A stretch of 16,102 nucleotides of DNA from an uncultured Oscillospiraceae bacterium. Its GTDB lineage: Bacteria > Bacillota > Clostridia > Oscillospirales > Oscillospiraceae. Within the stretch, counting starts at the first letter, position 1. Each line of letters opens with the position of its first letter. Below, piece after piece: positions 1 to 8,670 of the stretch. Location: NCBI GenBank assembly GCA_910587205.1, contig CAJULZ010000063.1:1-16102 (forward strand), in the 5' to 3' direction. Below the pieces are notes generated by a model that saw nothing but the letters and a program-made list of their open reading frames with translations, was not told the origin of the DNA and searched no databases. The translations under genes were made by a program, and so were the position numbers.

Positions 1-63
1 TTTCCCAACACCTAAAAAACAGTGTTTTCCCTCAATCTATCTCTTGACTTTTGTTAGCAGGTC

Positions 64-3000
64 TCAAAACAGGCTGAACTGGCTGCTGTCCGGCAAATCC
101 CCAAAGGCCCCCGCGTCCTTGAGCTGCTCCAAGTGGGTGGAGGACACCTTGGTACAGGCCAGGGCGAACTCCTCAATGGACAAAAAGTCCTTCCCCTGCC
201 GCTTTTCCACGATGTCGTCGCCCACTGTCTCGCCCAGACCCGCCACCGAAGTGAAGGGCGGAATCAGCGCCCTCCTCTCCTCATCTACCAAAAACCGGGT
301 GGATTCGGAGAGGCAGATGTCCATCCGGGCAAAGCTGAATCCCCGGAGATAGAACTCATAGCACACCTCCAAGGTAGTAAGCATATCCTCCTCCACCGCC
401 GATGGGCGGTCCTTTTTCTCTTTAGCATTCTTTTTGGCGTTGATCTCTGCCATTTTCCGTTTTACTACCTCTATGCCCCGGCACATAAACTTCTCATCGA
501 AGGCTTTGGCCCGGATGGAAAAATAGGCAGCGTAAAATGCCAGCGGCCTGTGTACTTTAAACCAGGCAATGCGGAACGCCATCATCACATAGGCCACTGC
601 ATGGGCCTTAGGGAACAGATAGGCGATCTTTTTGCACGACTCGATGTACCACTCCGGCACACCGTGCTCTTTCATCTCATCCTCCGCCCCGTCAGGCAGG
701 CCCCGCCCTTTCCTCACCGCCTCCATAATCTTGAATGCCCGCGTATCCTTAAATCCTTTGGAAATCAAGAAAATCATAATATCATCCCGACAACCAATCG
801 CCTCGTTGACCTTGGCGGTTCCAGATGTAATGAGATCTTTAGCATTGCCCAACCATACGTCGGTACCATGGGAAAAGCCGGACAGCCGGATCAGAATATC
901 AAACTGGTTTGGGTGGGTGTCCTCCAGCATTCCCCGAACAAAAGAGGTTCCGAACTCCGGAATGGCCACCGCCCCAGTCGGGCCCAGAACCGGATCTCCG
1001 CTAAAACCAAGCTCCTCCGAGCTGGTAAACAGGCTCATGGTCTTAGGATCGTCCAGAGGGATTTTCTGGGCATTTACCCCTGTAATGTCCTCCAACATCC
1101 GGATCATCGACGGGTCATCGTGCCCCAGCATATCCAACTTTAGAAGATTGGATTCCATGGAATGGTATTCAAAATGGGTTGTGATGATGTCCGAATCCTT
1201 GTCATCCGCCGGATGTTGGGCAGGGCAGAAATCATAGATCTCCTTATCCTGGGGAATAACCACCATACCGCCTGGGTGCTGGCCGGTGGTACGCTTGACA
1301 CCTTCGCAACCCTTTGCCAACCGGAGCACCTCAGCAAATGGGGCATCCGGCCTTCCCGCCAGCTCCAGGTATTTCTTTGCGTAACCGATTGCTGTCTTTT
1401 CCGCCACAGTACCAATTGTACCAGCCCGAAACACATGATCCTTGCCAAACAGCTCAAAGGTATACTTGTGCGCGCTGGACTGATATTCCCCAGAAAAATT
1501 CAGGTCAATATCGGGCACCTTATCCCCTCCAAAGCCCAAAAAAGTCTCAAAGGGAATATTGAAGCCATCCTTTTCATAGTCTGCGCCGCATACGGGACAC
1601 TTCATATCCGGCATATCCGCCCCACAACCGTAAGGATGGGCCGGATCTTGGGCGTAGTCAAAATCTGCGTGTTTGCAGCTGGGACAGCGATAGTGGGCAG
1701 GCAGGGAGTTCACCTCTGTAATGCCCGACATAAACGCTACCAGGGACGACCCCACTGATCCCCGTGAACCCACCAGATAACCGTGTTCCAGCGAGTTCTG
1801 CACCAGCTTCTGAGCAGACATATAAATCACATCATATTTACAGCGGATGATATCCACCAGCTCGGCATTGATCCGGTCAACCACAATTTTAGGCGGCTCA
1901 TCTCCATAAAGGCGATGTGCTTTACTCCATACCAGTTCTTTGAGTTCCCCATCGGAGTTTTCCAGTTTAGGGGCAAACAACCCATCGGGTAGGGGCCGGA
2001 CATTATCGCACCAATCGGCAATAAGCCTGGGGTTGTCCACCACTACTTCACGAGCCTTCTCAATGCCAAGATAGGAAAACTCTTCCAGCATCTCGTCGGT
2101 TGTGCGAAAGTAGAGTGGATTTGGCTGGTCGGCGTCCTCAAACTCCTTGGCTGCCAGCAGGACGTGGCGGTACACCTCGTCCTCCGGCTCCATAAAGTGG
2201 ACGTCCCCAGTGGCGCACACCGGTTTTCCCAACCGGTCCCCCAACTCCACTACCCGGCGGTTAAATGCCCGCAGATCCTCCCAATCTCGGGCAATAGCCC
2301 GGCCTTCTCTATTGGGTCGGAGCATGTAAGCATTGTTGCTCAGCGGCTGGATTTCCAGGAAATCATACCAGGAGGCAATGCGTTCCAGTTCCCGATCCTC
2401 TCTTCCCGCTGCCACCGCCTGGAACAATTCCCCCGCCTCGCAGGCGGAACCGATAATCAGCCCCTCCCGATTCTCATCGATCAGGGATTTTGGGGTAATC
2501 GGATAGCGGTTGAAATGCTCCAGATGCGCCTTAGACACCAGTTTATACAGGTTTCGTAAGCCAACCTGATTCTTCGCCAGGATAATCAGGTGGGACGCGG
2601 AGCGCCGTCCCCGGCCTCCCCGCTTTTTGCCCGCAAACGCCCGGTTGATCTGGGCCGTCCGTCCCACCCCCTGCTCCCGAAGCATGGAAAGCAACGCCCA
2701 AAGGATCAGACCGCAAGTCTCCGCATCGTCATATGCCCGGTGGTGCTGAAAAGGCGGCAACCCCAAGGCAGCCGCCACCGTATCCAGCTTGTGGTTTGGC
2801 AGCTTCGGGCACAAGTATTGGGCCAGAACCATGGTATCAAAGTACAGCGGGTCAAATTTCCGCCCGGAGCGGGCACAGTACTCTCGAACAAACCCAGTAT
2901 CAAAAGCGGCGTTGTGTGCGCACAGGGGCAAATCCCCCACCCAATCCAGAAACGCCTCCACTGCATCTTCCGGCGTGGGCGCACCCAGCAGCATTTCATC

Positions 3001-4233
3001 GGTGATGCCCGTGAGGGATACCGTCTTAGCGCTGAGGGGATGCCCTGGCTGAGCAAAAGATGTAAATTTATCTACTACTTCCCCACCCCGGATCCGCACC
3101 GCACCAATTTCGATAATGGAATCCGTGCGAGCATCTAAGCCCGTGGTCTCCAGGTCAAAAGCCACAAATTCCCCATCCACCGGCATATCTCCCGGCCCAT
3201 GCACCGCCGCCTGCTCGTCCACATCGTTCTGGTAGTATGCTTCCACCCCGTACAATACTTTGATCTTTTCCCCTCGACCGGAGGCGCTATATGCGTCGGG
3301 GAAGGACTGCAATACCCCGTGGTCGGTAATAGCAATTGCGAGATGCCCCCACTCAATGGCCCGCTTCACCACCGCCTTAGCGTCGCACAGGCCGTCCATC
3401 ATGGACATTTTGGTATGCAGGTGCAGCTCCACCCGCTTGTCCGGAGCGGTGTCCTTCCTCCCCTCGGGCTTGGGGGCCTCGTTGATGCCGTAAGGCTCCA
3501 GCACCAGATCACCGTTGTCGAACCGCCCCACGGTGAGCCGCCCCTGGACCTGGAGCCGCTGGCCCTTTTTCACTTGGCTGATGATGGGCTTGGCCTCCTC
3601 CCCCTCCATGAACCGGGTGACCCGGATGGAGCCGGTAAGGTCGGTGATGTCGAAGCACACCACCCAGGCCTTCCGCCGGGGAAGCTCCCGGTGCTCCACG
3701 TTGAACACCTCGCCCTCCACCACCACGCTGCCCATGTCCAGGGCCAGCTCCCCCATGGGGACGAGCTTCTTTTTCCCGCTGATCTTGCCGTAGATCTGCT
3801 TCACCCGCTTTTTTCCGCCGCCGGAGGCGGGGGAGTCCGTCCGCAGAACCTTCCGGCGCATGGCCGCCATCTGGGCCTCCAGACCCTGGGGCTTCTGCTC
3901 CTTTGCCGGGGCGGGGGCTTCTTGCGGGAGCTCCTGCTCCGCCGGGACAGCGGCGGGCTGTGCCGCCGTCTCCTCGGACCGCGGCGAAGGGGCCGGAACC
4001 TCCGGGGCAAGAGGTTCTTCCACCGTCACCACCGCCTCGCGAAGCCCAAAGGCCGCCTTCAGCGTCTCCTCTGCTTGAATGAGCGTTTCATGCGAAACAT
4101 CCGTTCCCGCCGCCGCCACCTCCATGGCCCGCCGCTCCCGGTTCACCCGCACCCGGACAGGATAACTCCCTAAAACAGCCAAAACCCCTTCCGGGAAGGG
4201 GCAGTTGGCAAAGGTCTGTTGAAAAGTTGGCAT
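64..4233 (-). CDS. polC: DNA polymerase III alpha subunit, Gram-positive PolC type
   Basis: This is the replicative DNA polymerase of low-GC Gram-positive bacteria, with its own 3'-5' proofreading exonuclease. The 1389 residues match the family's usual size. Numbered from the chosen start, an Ala/Pro/Glu-rich linker (about 75-115) leads to an OB-fold (about 169-246). The PHP domain opens with HLHTKMSMMDG (271-281). A DEDDh exonuclease is inserted in it, with DLETTGL (D359, E361) and HHRAYDDAE (about 497). The PHP domain resumes near GDVHF (676). A zinc-binding cysteine cluster lies at 850, 853, 870, 879 and 882. The palm has PDIDLNFSGE (D908, D910) and a third Asp in LDML near 1034, and a helix-hairpin-helix region lies near 1327-1345. 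The ATG at 4233 was chosen because AAGGAG lies 12 nt upstream, on the stop codon of the preceding GNAT gene. An ATG at 4275 would overlap that gene and has no better site. It is the last gene of the operon. All catalytic motifs look intact. Confidence 0.97.
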   Translation of the reverse strand: MPTFQQTFANCPFPEGVLAVLGSYPVRVRVNRERRAMEVAAAGTDVSHETLIQAEETLKAAFGLREAVVTVEEPLAPEVPAPSPRSEETAAQPAAVPAEQELPQEAPAPAKEQKPQGLEAQMAAMRRKVLRTDSPASGGGKKRVKQIYGKISGKKKLVPMGELALDMGSVVVEGEVFNVEHRELPRRKAWVVCFDITDLTGSIRVTRFMEGEEAKPIISQVKKGQRLQVQGRLTVGRFDNGDLVLEPYGINEAPKPEGRKDTAPDKRVELHLHTKMSMMDGLCDAKAVVKRAIEWGHLAIAITDHGVLQSFPDAYSASGRGEKIKVLYGVEAYYQNDVDEQAAVHGPGDMPVDGEFVAFDLETTGLDARTDSIIEIGAVRIRGGEVVDKFTSFAQPGHPLSAKTVSLTGITDEMLLGAPTPEDAVEAFLDWVGDLPLCAHNAAFDTGFVREYCARSGRKFDPLYFDTMVLAQYLCPKLPNHKLDTVAAALGLPPFQHHRAYDDAETCGLILWALLSMLREQGVGRTAQINRAFAGKKRGGRGRRSASHLIILAKNQVGLRNLYKLVSKAHLEHFNRYPITPKSLIDENREGLIIGSACEAGELFQAVAAGREDRELERIASWYDFLEIQPLSNNAYMLRPNREGRAIARDWEDLRAFNRRVVELGDRLGKPVCATGDVHFMEPEDEVYRHVLLAAKEFEDADQPNPLYFRTTDEMLEEFSYLGIEKAREVVVDNPRLIADWCDNVRPLPDGLFAPKLENSDGELKELVWSKAHRLYGDEPPKIVVDRINAELVDIIRCKYDVIYMSAQKLVQNSLEHGYLVGSRGSVGSSLVAFMSGITEVNSLPAHYRCPSCKHADFDYAQDPAHPYGCGADMPDMKCPVCGADYEKDGFNIPFETFLGFGGDKVPDIDLNFSGEYQSSAHKYTFELFGKDHVFRAGTIGTVAEKTAIGYAKKYLELAGRPDAPFAEVLRLAKGCEGVKRTTGQHPGGMVVIPQDKEIYDFCPAQHPADDKDSDIITTHFEYHSMESNLLKLDMLGHDDPSMIRMLEDITGVNAQKIPLDDPKTMSLFTSSEELGFSGDPVLGPTGAVAIPEFGTSFVRGMLEDTHPNQFDILIRLSGFSHGTDVWLGNAKDLITSGTAKVNEAIGCRDDIMIFLISKGFKDTRAFKIMEAVRKGRGLPDGAEDEMKEHGVPEWYIESCKKIAYLFPKAHAVAYVMMAFRIAWFKVHRPLAFYAAYFSIRAKAFDEKFMCRGIEVVKRKMAEINAKKNAKEKKDRPSAVEEDMLTTLEVCYEFYLRGFSFARMDICLSESTRFLVDEERRALIPPFTSVAGLGETVGDDIVEKRQGKDFLSIEEFALACTKVSSTHLEQLKDAGAFGDLPDSSQFSLF

Positions 4234-4249
4234 CGTTCTGTCTCGCTCC

Positions 4250-4801
4250 TTATCTGTCGCTGGCCTTGAGGACATAGCGGGCCATGTCCACTACGCCCTG
4301 GTTGTTTTTGCCCGACTTCTCCCGTACACCGTCAAAAACCATGCCGCATTTGCGCATAACGCCGCCGGAATGGGGGTTGTTGGTGTCGTGGAAGGCCACA
4401 ATCCGCTCCACGCCCACCCGCTCAAACAAGAAATCAAGCACCGCGCCCAGGGCCTCGGTCATGATCCCCTCATGCCACCAGCGTCTGCCCATGCAGTAGC
4501 CAATCTCCGGAGCTTCCCCATCTTCACGCCAGTGTGCCACATTGATATTCCCAATGGGCTGGGAACCATGCTCCTTCAAGACGATTGCCCAGTTATAATA
4601 GTCGTCCTTTTCATACTGAGGTATCCACTGCCCCAGGATACCCTCCGTCACCGACACATCGGCGTGGGTGGGCCAGGTGAGGAATTTCGTCACCTCGTCG
4701 TCGCTGGCCCAGTTGGTGAACATGGCGGGGGCGTCGATCAGCTCAAACCGCCGCAGAATCAACCGTTCCGTCTCTATGTACTGCGTCCCTATGTGATTCA
4801 T
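4250..4801 (-). CDS. GNAT-family N-acetyltransferase (RimJ/RimL-like), downstream tandem copy
   Basis: This is a 183-residue acetyltransferase of the GNAT superfamily, RimJ/RimL type, which moves an acetyl group from acetyl-CoA to an amine. The substrate cannot be read from the sequence. The N-terminus starts MNHIGTQYIETERLILRRFE, typical of this subfamily. The acetyl-CoA loop region is GRRWWHEGIMTEAL, followed by the late motif NNPHSGGVMRKCGM. The ATG at 4801 was preferred over an upstream GTG at 4831 because AAGGAG lies 6 nt before it and because the upstream paralogue aligns from the same Met. Its ribosome-binding site contains the stop codon of that paralogue, and its own stop lies in the polC ribosome-binding site. 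It could acetylate a protein N-terminus, an antibiotic or a metabolite. Confidence 0.88.
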   Translation of the reverse strand: MNHIGTQYIETERLILRRFELIDAPAMFTNWASDDEVTKFLTWPTHADVSVTEGILGQWIPQYEKDDYYNWAIVLKEHGSQPIGNINVAHWREDGEAPEIGYCMGRRWWHEGIMTEALGAVLDFLFERVGVERIVAFHDTNNPHSGGVMRKCGMVFDGVREKSGKNNQGVVDMARYVLKASDR

Positions 4802-4811
4802 AGTCTTCTCC

Positions 4812-5336
4812 TTATCTATCGTCAGCGTCAATGGAATACCAGCAGGCCCAATCCTGTTTTTCTTTGTATTTCATACCGCACTTTTTCATAACCGTCCCTG
4901 CGGCGGGGTTGTTCTGGTCATGATACCCCTCTATCCGCCGAACACCCACCTGATTGAACAGGGAATCAAGCACCGCTCCCAGGGCCTCGGTCATAATCCC
5001 CCGGTTCCACCAGCGCTTGCCAATGCATCCTCCTAAATTTGGGATTTCTTCCTTTTCATCCCAATCAAATACTAAAATCTGACCAATAGCTTCCGTACCA
5101 TCTTCTTTCAAAACAATGGCCCAATTATAACAGTCCGTGTCAGAATATTGGCTGATCCATCTGTCCAATATTCCTTCCATCATCGGAACCGTACAGTTTT
5201 TGGGCCAGCCAGAGAGAAATCTTGTCACTTCATCATCGGAAGCGATATTGTCAACAAAGGAGTGGGCATCAGATCGTTCCAACCGCCGCAGGATCAGCCG
5301 CTGCGTCTCTATGTACTGCGTCCCTATATGCTTCAT
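4812..5336 (-). CDS. GNAT-family N-acetyltransferase (RimJ/RimL-like), upstream tandem copy
   Basis: This 174-residue GNAT acetyltransferase is clearly paralogous to the next gene. Both share HIGTQYIET-x-RLILRR at the N-terminus, ASDDEVT-x-FL, RWW-x-x-GIMTEALGAVLD in the acetyl-CoA region and KCGM near the end. The DNA is also close: a 24-nt block is identical at 5304-5327 and 4769-4792, which points to a fairly recent duplication or to gene conversion. The ATG at 5336 has GAGGGGAG just upstream, overlapping the ispG stop codon. A longer start at 5360 would run into ispG. The pair sits between ispG and polC, which are normally adjacent in related Clostridia. The substrate is unknown. Confidence 0.88.
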   Translation of the reverse strand: MKHIGTQYIETQRLILRRLERSDAHSFVDNIASDDEVTRFLSGWPKNCTVPMMEGILDRWISQYSDTDCYNWAIVLKEDGTEAIGQILVFDWDEKEEIPNLGGCIGKRWWNRGIMTEALGAVLDSLFNQVGVRRIEGYHDQNNPAAGTVMKKCGMKYKEKQDWACWYSIDADDR

Positions 5337-5346
5337 GGCGCTCCCC

Positions 5347-6384
5347 TCACAGTTCCTCAATCAGCTTCATCAGCCCCGGCACCAGTTCTTCCTCCGGCAC
5401 TCTGGCTACAATCTCCCCATGCCGGAACAGCACACCCTCGCCCTTGCCGCCGGCCAGCCCCACATCGGCGTGGCGGGCCTCGCCAGGGCCGTTGACAACG
5501 CACCCCATCACCGCCACGGTGATGGGCTTGTCCACACCCTTCAGCAACTCCTCTACCTGCTGAGCCATGGGAATCAAGTCGATCTGCGTCCGCCCGCAGG
5601 TGGGGCAGGCAATCAACTCCGGCCCCTCCCGGCGCAGCCCAACAGCCTTTAAAATCCGCCGGGCGGCGTAGATCTCCTCCACCGGGTCAGCGGTGAGGCT
5701 CACCCGCAGGGTGTCCCCAATACCAAGGGCCAGCAGCCCGCCGATGCCTGCCGCCGCTTTCAGTTCACCCATTTCACGGGTTCCCGCCTCGGTGACACCC
5801 AGGTGCAGCGGGTAGTCGTACCGCTGGGCCATGAGCTGGTAGGCCCGCATAGTGGCGGGCACCGCCGATGCTTTCAAGGATACGCAGATATCCTCAAACC
5901 CATGCCGCTCCAACAGACTGATGTGGCCCAGGGCGCTCTCCACCATAGCCTCCGGGGTAGGGCCGCCGTACTTGTCCAGCAGCTCCTGTTCCAGGGAGCC
6001 GCCGTTCACCCCCACCCGGATGGAAATGTTCCGCTCCTTGCAAGCTTTTGCCACCGCCTCCACCCGGTCAGGCGCACCAATGTTGCCAGGATTGATGCGG
6101 ATCTTGTCAATCCCCTGCTCCGCTGCCTCCAAGGCCAACCGGTAGTCGAAGTGGATGTCTGCTACCAGGGGCACAGAACTGCCCGCTTTCAACGCTCCTA
6201 TGGCCTTAGCTGCCGCCATATCAGGCACCGCTACCCGGACAAAATCGCACCCCGCCGCCGCCAGCGTCCGGATCTGGCATAGCGTGGCCTCTACATTGTG
6301 GGTGGGAGTGTTGGTCATGGACTGGATGGAAACAGGGGCGCCCCCACCCAGAGGGACGCCGCCCACATGGATCTGTCTGCTCAT
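5347..6384 (-). CDS. ispG: 4-hydroxy-3-methylbut-2-en-1-yl diphosphate synthase (IspG/GcpE)
   Basis: IspG is the penultimate enzyme of the MEP isoprenoid pathway. It reductively opens the cyclic diphosphate MEcPP to HMBPP with a [4Fe-4S] cluster. The 345 residues match the short bacterial form. The TIM-barrel part carries SIQSMTNTPT (19-28) and KIRINPGNIG (94-103). The C-terminal cluster domain has CPTC (C260, C263), C295 in MGCVVNGPGE and E302, the expected three Cys plus one Glu. The start at 6384 has AGGAAGG about 8 nt upstream, with the TAG stop of the protease gene beside it. With dxr and uppS in the same operon it supplies prenyl precursors for undecaprenyl phosphate. The protein is cytoplasmic and nothing looks damaged. 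Confidence 0.97.
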   Translation of the reverse strand: MSRQIHVGGVPLGGGAPVSIQSMTNTPTHNVEATLCQIRTLAAAGCDFVRVAVPDMAAAKAIGALKAGSSVPLVADIHFDYRLALEAAEQGIDKIRINPGNIGAPDRVEAVAKACKERNISIRVGVNGGSLEQELLDKYGGPTPEAMVESALGHISLLERHGFEDICVSLKASAVPATMRAYQLMAQRYDYPLHLGVTEAGTREMGELKAAAGIGGLLALGIGDTLRVSLTADPVEEIYAARRILKAVGLRREGPELIACPTCGRTQIDLIPMAQQVEELLKGVDKPITVAVMGCVVNGPGEARHADVGLAGGKGEGVLFRHGEIVARVPEEELVPGLMKLIEEL

Positions 6385-6398
6385 TTACCAGCACCTTC

Positions 6399-7514
6399 CT
6401 ACACAAAGATATTCCACACATCATGGAGGGCCACCACCGCCATCAGCGCCAGCAGCACCACAAAGGCTCCGGCGTGGACGTAGCCCTCATACCGTTCGGG
6501 AATCCGCCGCTTTGCTACGGCAAATAGAATCCCATTGAGCAGCACGAAGAAAATCCGCCCACCGTCCAGCGCCGGGATGGGCAGCATATTCATCACCGCC
6601 AGATTGACCGCAATGAGGGCCATCATGCTCAGCACACCAAAAATCCCGGCGAGGACAGATTTGGTCTCGTTCTGATACTGGGTTCCCGCTTCGGACACTA
6701 CATCCACTACGCCGATCACCCCGGACAGCTCGGACACCGCCACCCGACCCGTCACCAGATCCCCCAGGCTCACCCAGACAATACGCACAAAGTCTATCGT
6801 TTGTAAAAAGCCATAGTGGAAACGGCCAGGGATGGTCAGTTCCTCCATTTGGCCGATGGTTATACCAAATTTTTTCACCATCCGGCCATTCTCCTCAGTC
6901 TCAATGGCGCGAGTCATGGGGAAATCGTCCAAAACCATACGCTGCCCGCCCCGATCCACCACCAGATCCACCCCGCTCACGCCGTCGTTGCGATCCAAGT
7001 AGAGGAACGCGTCATTCTTCAGCCAAATCGCGTGGCCGTCTATCTCCAGAATCCGATCCCCAACCATCAGGCCAGCCTCCCCCTCCAAGCCAAAGCCATC
7101 CATAAAGCCGGAGATCACGGGGACATTGATCTCGCTCACGCCCAAGGACAGCGCCACCATGATGACCAGCCCCAGCAGGAAGTTCATAAACGACCCAGCA
7201 CACAGGATAACAATCTTCTTCCACCCCTTCTGCCGGGAGAAAGCCCGGGGGTCGCCAGTGTCCTCGTCCTCCCCCTCCATGGCACAGTATCCGCCAACAG
7301 GGAACAGGCGCAGGCTGTACAGGGTTTTCTCCCCTGCCTCCCACGGTTCACCAGCCCCATTCCTGCTCTGCCAGATTGCGGGCCCCATACCGATGGCGAA
7401 CTCGTTGACCTTTATCCCCAGCAGTTTGGCGGTGATGAAATGCCCAAACTCATGGATAGCAATCAGCACACTGAACAGCAAAACTACCAACAGGATATAC
7501 AGAAATCTCGCCAA
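6399..7514 (-). CDS. rseP: RIP metalloprotease, RseP/RasP-type site-2 protease (M50)
   Basis: This is an integral-membrane zinc protease that cuts transmembrane segments of substrates such as anti-sigma factors or remnant signal peptides. The 371 residues contain HEFGH (21-25) in the first membrane helix, a PDZ-like domain (about 125-200), and the third metal ligand region NMLPIPALDGGR (309-320) near the C-terminus, with further hydrophobic helices at about 100-125 and 345-365. The start is a TTG codon at 7514. GAGGTGA lies upstream and overlaps the dxr stop codon. The next in-frame ATG would remove HEFGH, so TTG is almost certainly right. Between dxr and ispG is the family's usual place in Clostridia. 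The natural substrate cannot be told here. Confidence 0.95.
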   Translation of the reverse strand: MARFLYILLVVLLFSVLIAIHEFGHFITAKLLGIKVNEFAIGMGPAIWQSRNGAGEPWEAGEKTLYSLRLFPVGGYCAMEGEDEDTGDPRAFSRQKGWKKIVILCAGSFMNFLLGLVIMVALSLGVSEINVPVISGFMDGFGLEGEAGLMVGDRILEIDGHAIWLKNDAFLYLDRNDGVSGVDLVVDRGGQRMVLDDFPMTRAIETEENGRMVKKFGITIGQMEELTIPGRFHYGFLQTIDFVRIVWVSLGDLVTGRVAVSELSGVIGVVDVVSEAGTQYQNETKSVLAGIFGVLSMMALIAVNLAVMNMLPIPALDGGRIFFVLLNGILFAVAKRRIPERYEGYVHAGAFVVLLALMAVVALHDVWNIFV

Positions 7515-7521
7515 AATTAAG

Positions 7522-8670
7522 TCACCTCACAGATTCGTACACCACCCGGCGGGCAGCATAATCAGCTTCAAAAATGTCGTCCAGCGTGGGCGCGTCCACA
7601 ACGTGTACCCGCCTTAGCGCCCCTTCAACCAGACAGGGGATATCCAAAAAAGCGATTTTCCCCTCCAGAAACAGGGCTACTGCCGCCTCGTTGGCGCCGT
7701 TCAGTACCGCCGTGGAGGTTCCGCCCCTTTCCGCGCACTCCAGCGCCAACCCCAGGCAGCGGAACGTTTCCGGGTCCGGCTTCTGAAAGGTCAGCGGCGG
7801 GCAGGACAACAGATCCAAGGACTTAACAGGGCCCACCGTTCGTCTCGGCCACGTTAAAGCATACTGGATGGGGAGGCACATATCCGCGCTGCCCAACTGG
7901 GCCAAAATGGCCCCATCCTCAAACTCCACTAGGGAATGGATGATGCTTTCCCGGTGAATAACAATCTGGATGCGCCCAGGGGACATGGAATACAGCCGCA
8001 TCGCCTCAATAAATTCCAGCCCTTTATTCATCAGGGTGGCGGAATCAATGGTAATTTTTGCGCCCATCGCCCAGTTCGGATGCCTCAGCGCCTGCTCCCT
8101 GGTCACGTGGGAAAGTTCTTCCCGGCTCATGCCATAAAACGGCCCGCCGGAGGCGGTGAGGATCAGCCGCCGCACCTCCCCCCGATCCTTGCAGCCCTGC
8201 AAACATTGGAAGATGGCGGAGTGCTCCGAGTCCACCGGGACAATCTCCGCCCCCTTCTCTTTCGCCCGCGCCATTACCAGCTCCCCGGCACATACCAGCG
8301 TCTCCTTGTTAGCCAGTGCGATGCGTTTCCCGCAGTCAATGGCCGCAAGGGTGGGTTCCAGCCCCGCTACTCCCACAATCGCCGTTACAACCGTATCCGC
8401 CTCAGGCAGGGCCGCCGCCGCCAGAAGGCCCTCCCGCCCCGCCAGCACCTTTATGTCCATATCCGCCAGCCGCACCCGCAAATCAGCGGCGGCATCCTCG
8501 TCCGTCACCGCTACCAGCTTGGGCTTGAACTGCCTGGCCTGCGCTTCGGCCAGCTCTATGCTCCGGTTTACCGTAAGGGCGGCCACCCCACAGTCACATG
8601 CCTGGGCCACCTTCAACGTTTGCCGGCCGATGGAACCGCTGGAACCCAGTATGGAAAGCACCTGTTTCAT
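7522..8670 (-). CDS. dxr: 1-deoxy-D-xylulose-5-phosphate reductoisomerase
   Basis: Dxr catalyses the committed step of the MEP pathway, the NADPH-dependent rearrangement and reduction of DXP to MEP. It is the target of fosmidomycin. The 382-residue protein starts with the dinucleotide-binding loop GSSGSIG (9-15). The metal ligands are visible as D147 and E149 in VDSEHSA and E219 in NKGLEF, preceded by KITIDSATLM (205-214). The ATG at 8670 overlaps the cdsA stop in an ATGA arrangement, with GGTGGAG just upstream. Its own TGA stop lies in the ribosome-binding site of the protease gene. Length and motifs are those of an intact enzyme. Confidence 0.97.
   Translation of the reverse strand: MKQVLSILGSSGSIGRQTLKVAQACDCGVAALTVNRSIELAEAQARQFKPKLVAVTDEDAAADLRVRLADMDIKVLAGREGLLAAAALPEADTVVTAIVGVAGLEPTLAAIDCGKRIALANKETLVCAGELVMARAKEKGAEIVPVDSEHSAIFQCLQGCKDRGEVRRLILTASGGPFYGMSREELSHVTREQALRHPNWAMGAKITIDSATLMNKGLEFIEAMRLYSMSPGRIQIVIHRESIIHSLVEFEDGAILAQLGSADMCLPIQYALTWPRRTVGPVKSLDLLSCPPLTFQKPDPETFRCLGLALECAERGGTSTAVLNGANEAAVALFLEGKIAFLDIPCLVEGALRRVHVVDAPTLDDIFEADYAARRVVYESVR

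Noticed and set aside
1..63. Weak hairpin AACAC/GTGTT with a T-run after polC
   Set aside because: A 5-bp stem is too short, and the window ends before the context of the next gene is visible.
133..4173. Several long open frames on the plus strand opposite polC (up to about 330 codons)
   Set aside because: They are antisense to a fully supported PolC with intact motifs, have odd Pro/His/Arg-rich translations typical of mirror frames in GC-rich genes, and lack ribosome-binding sites.
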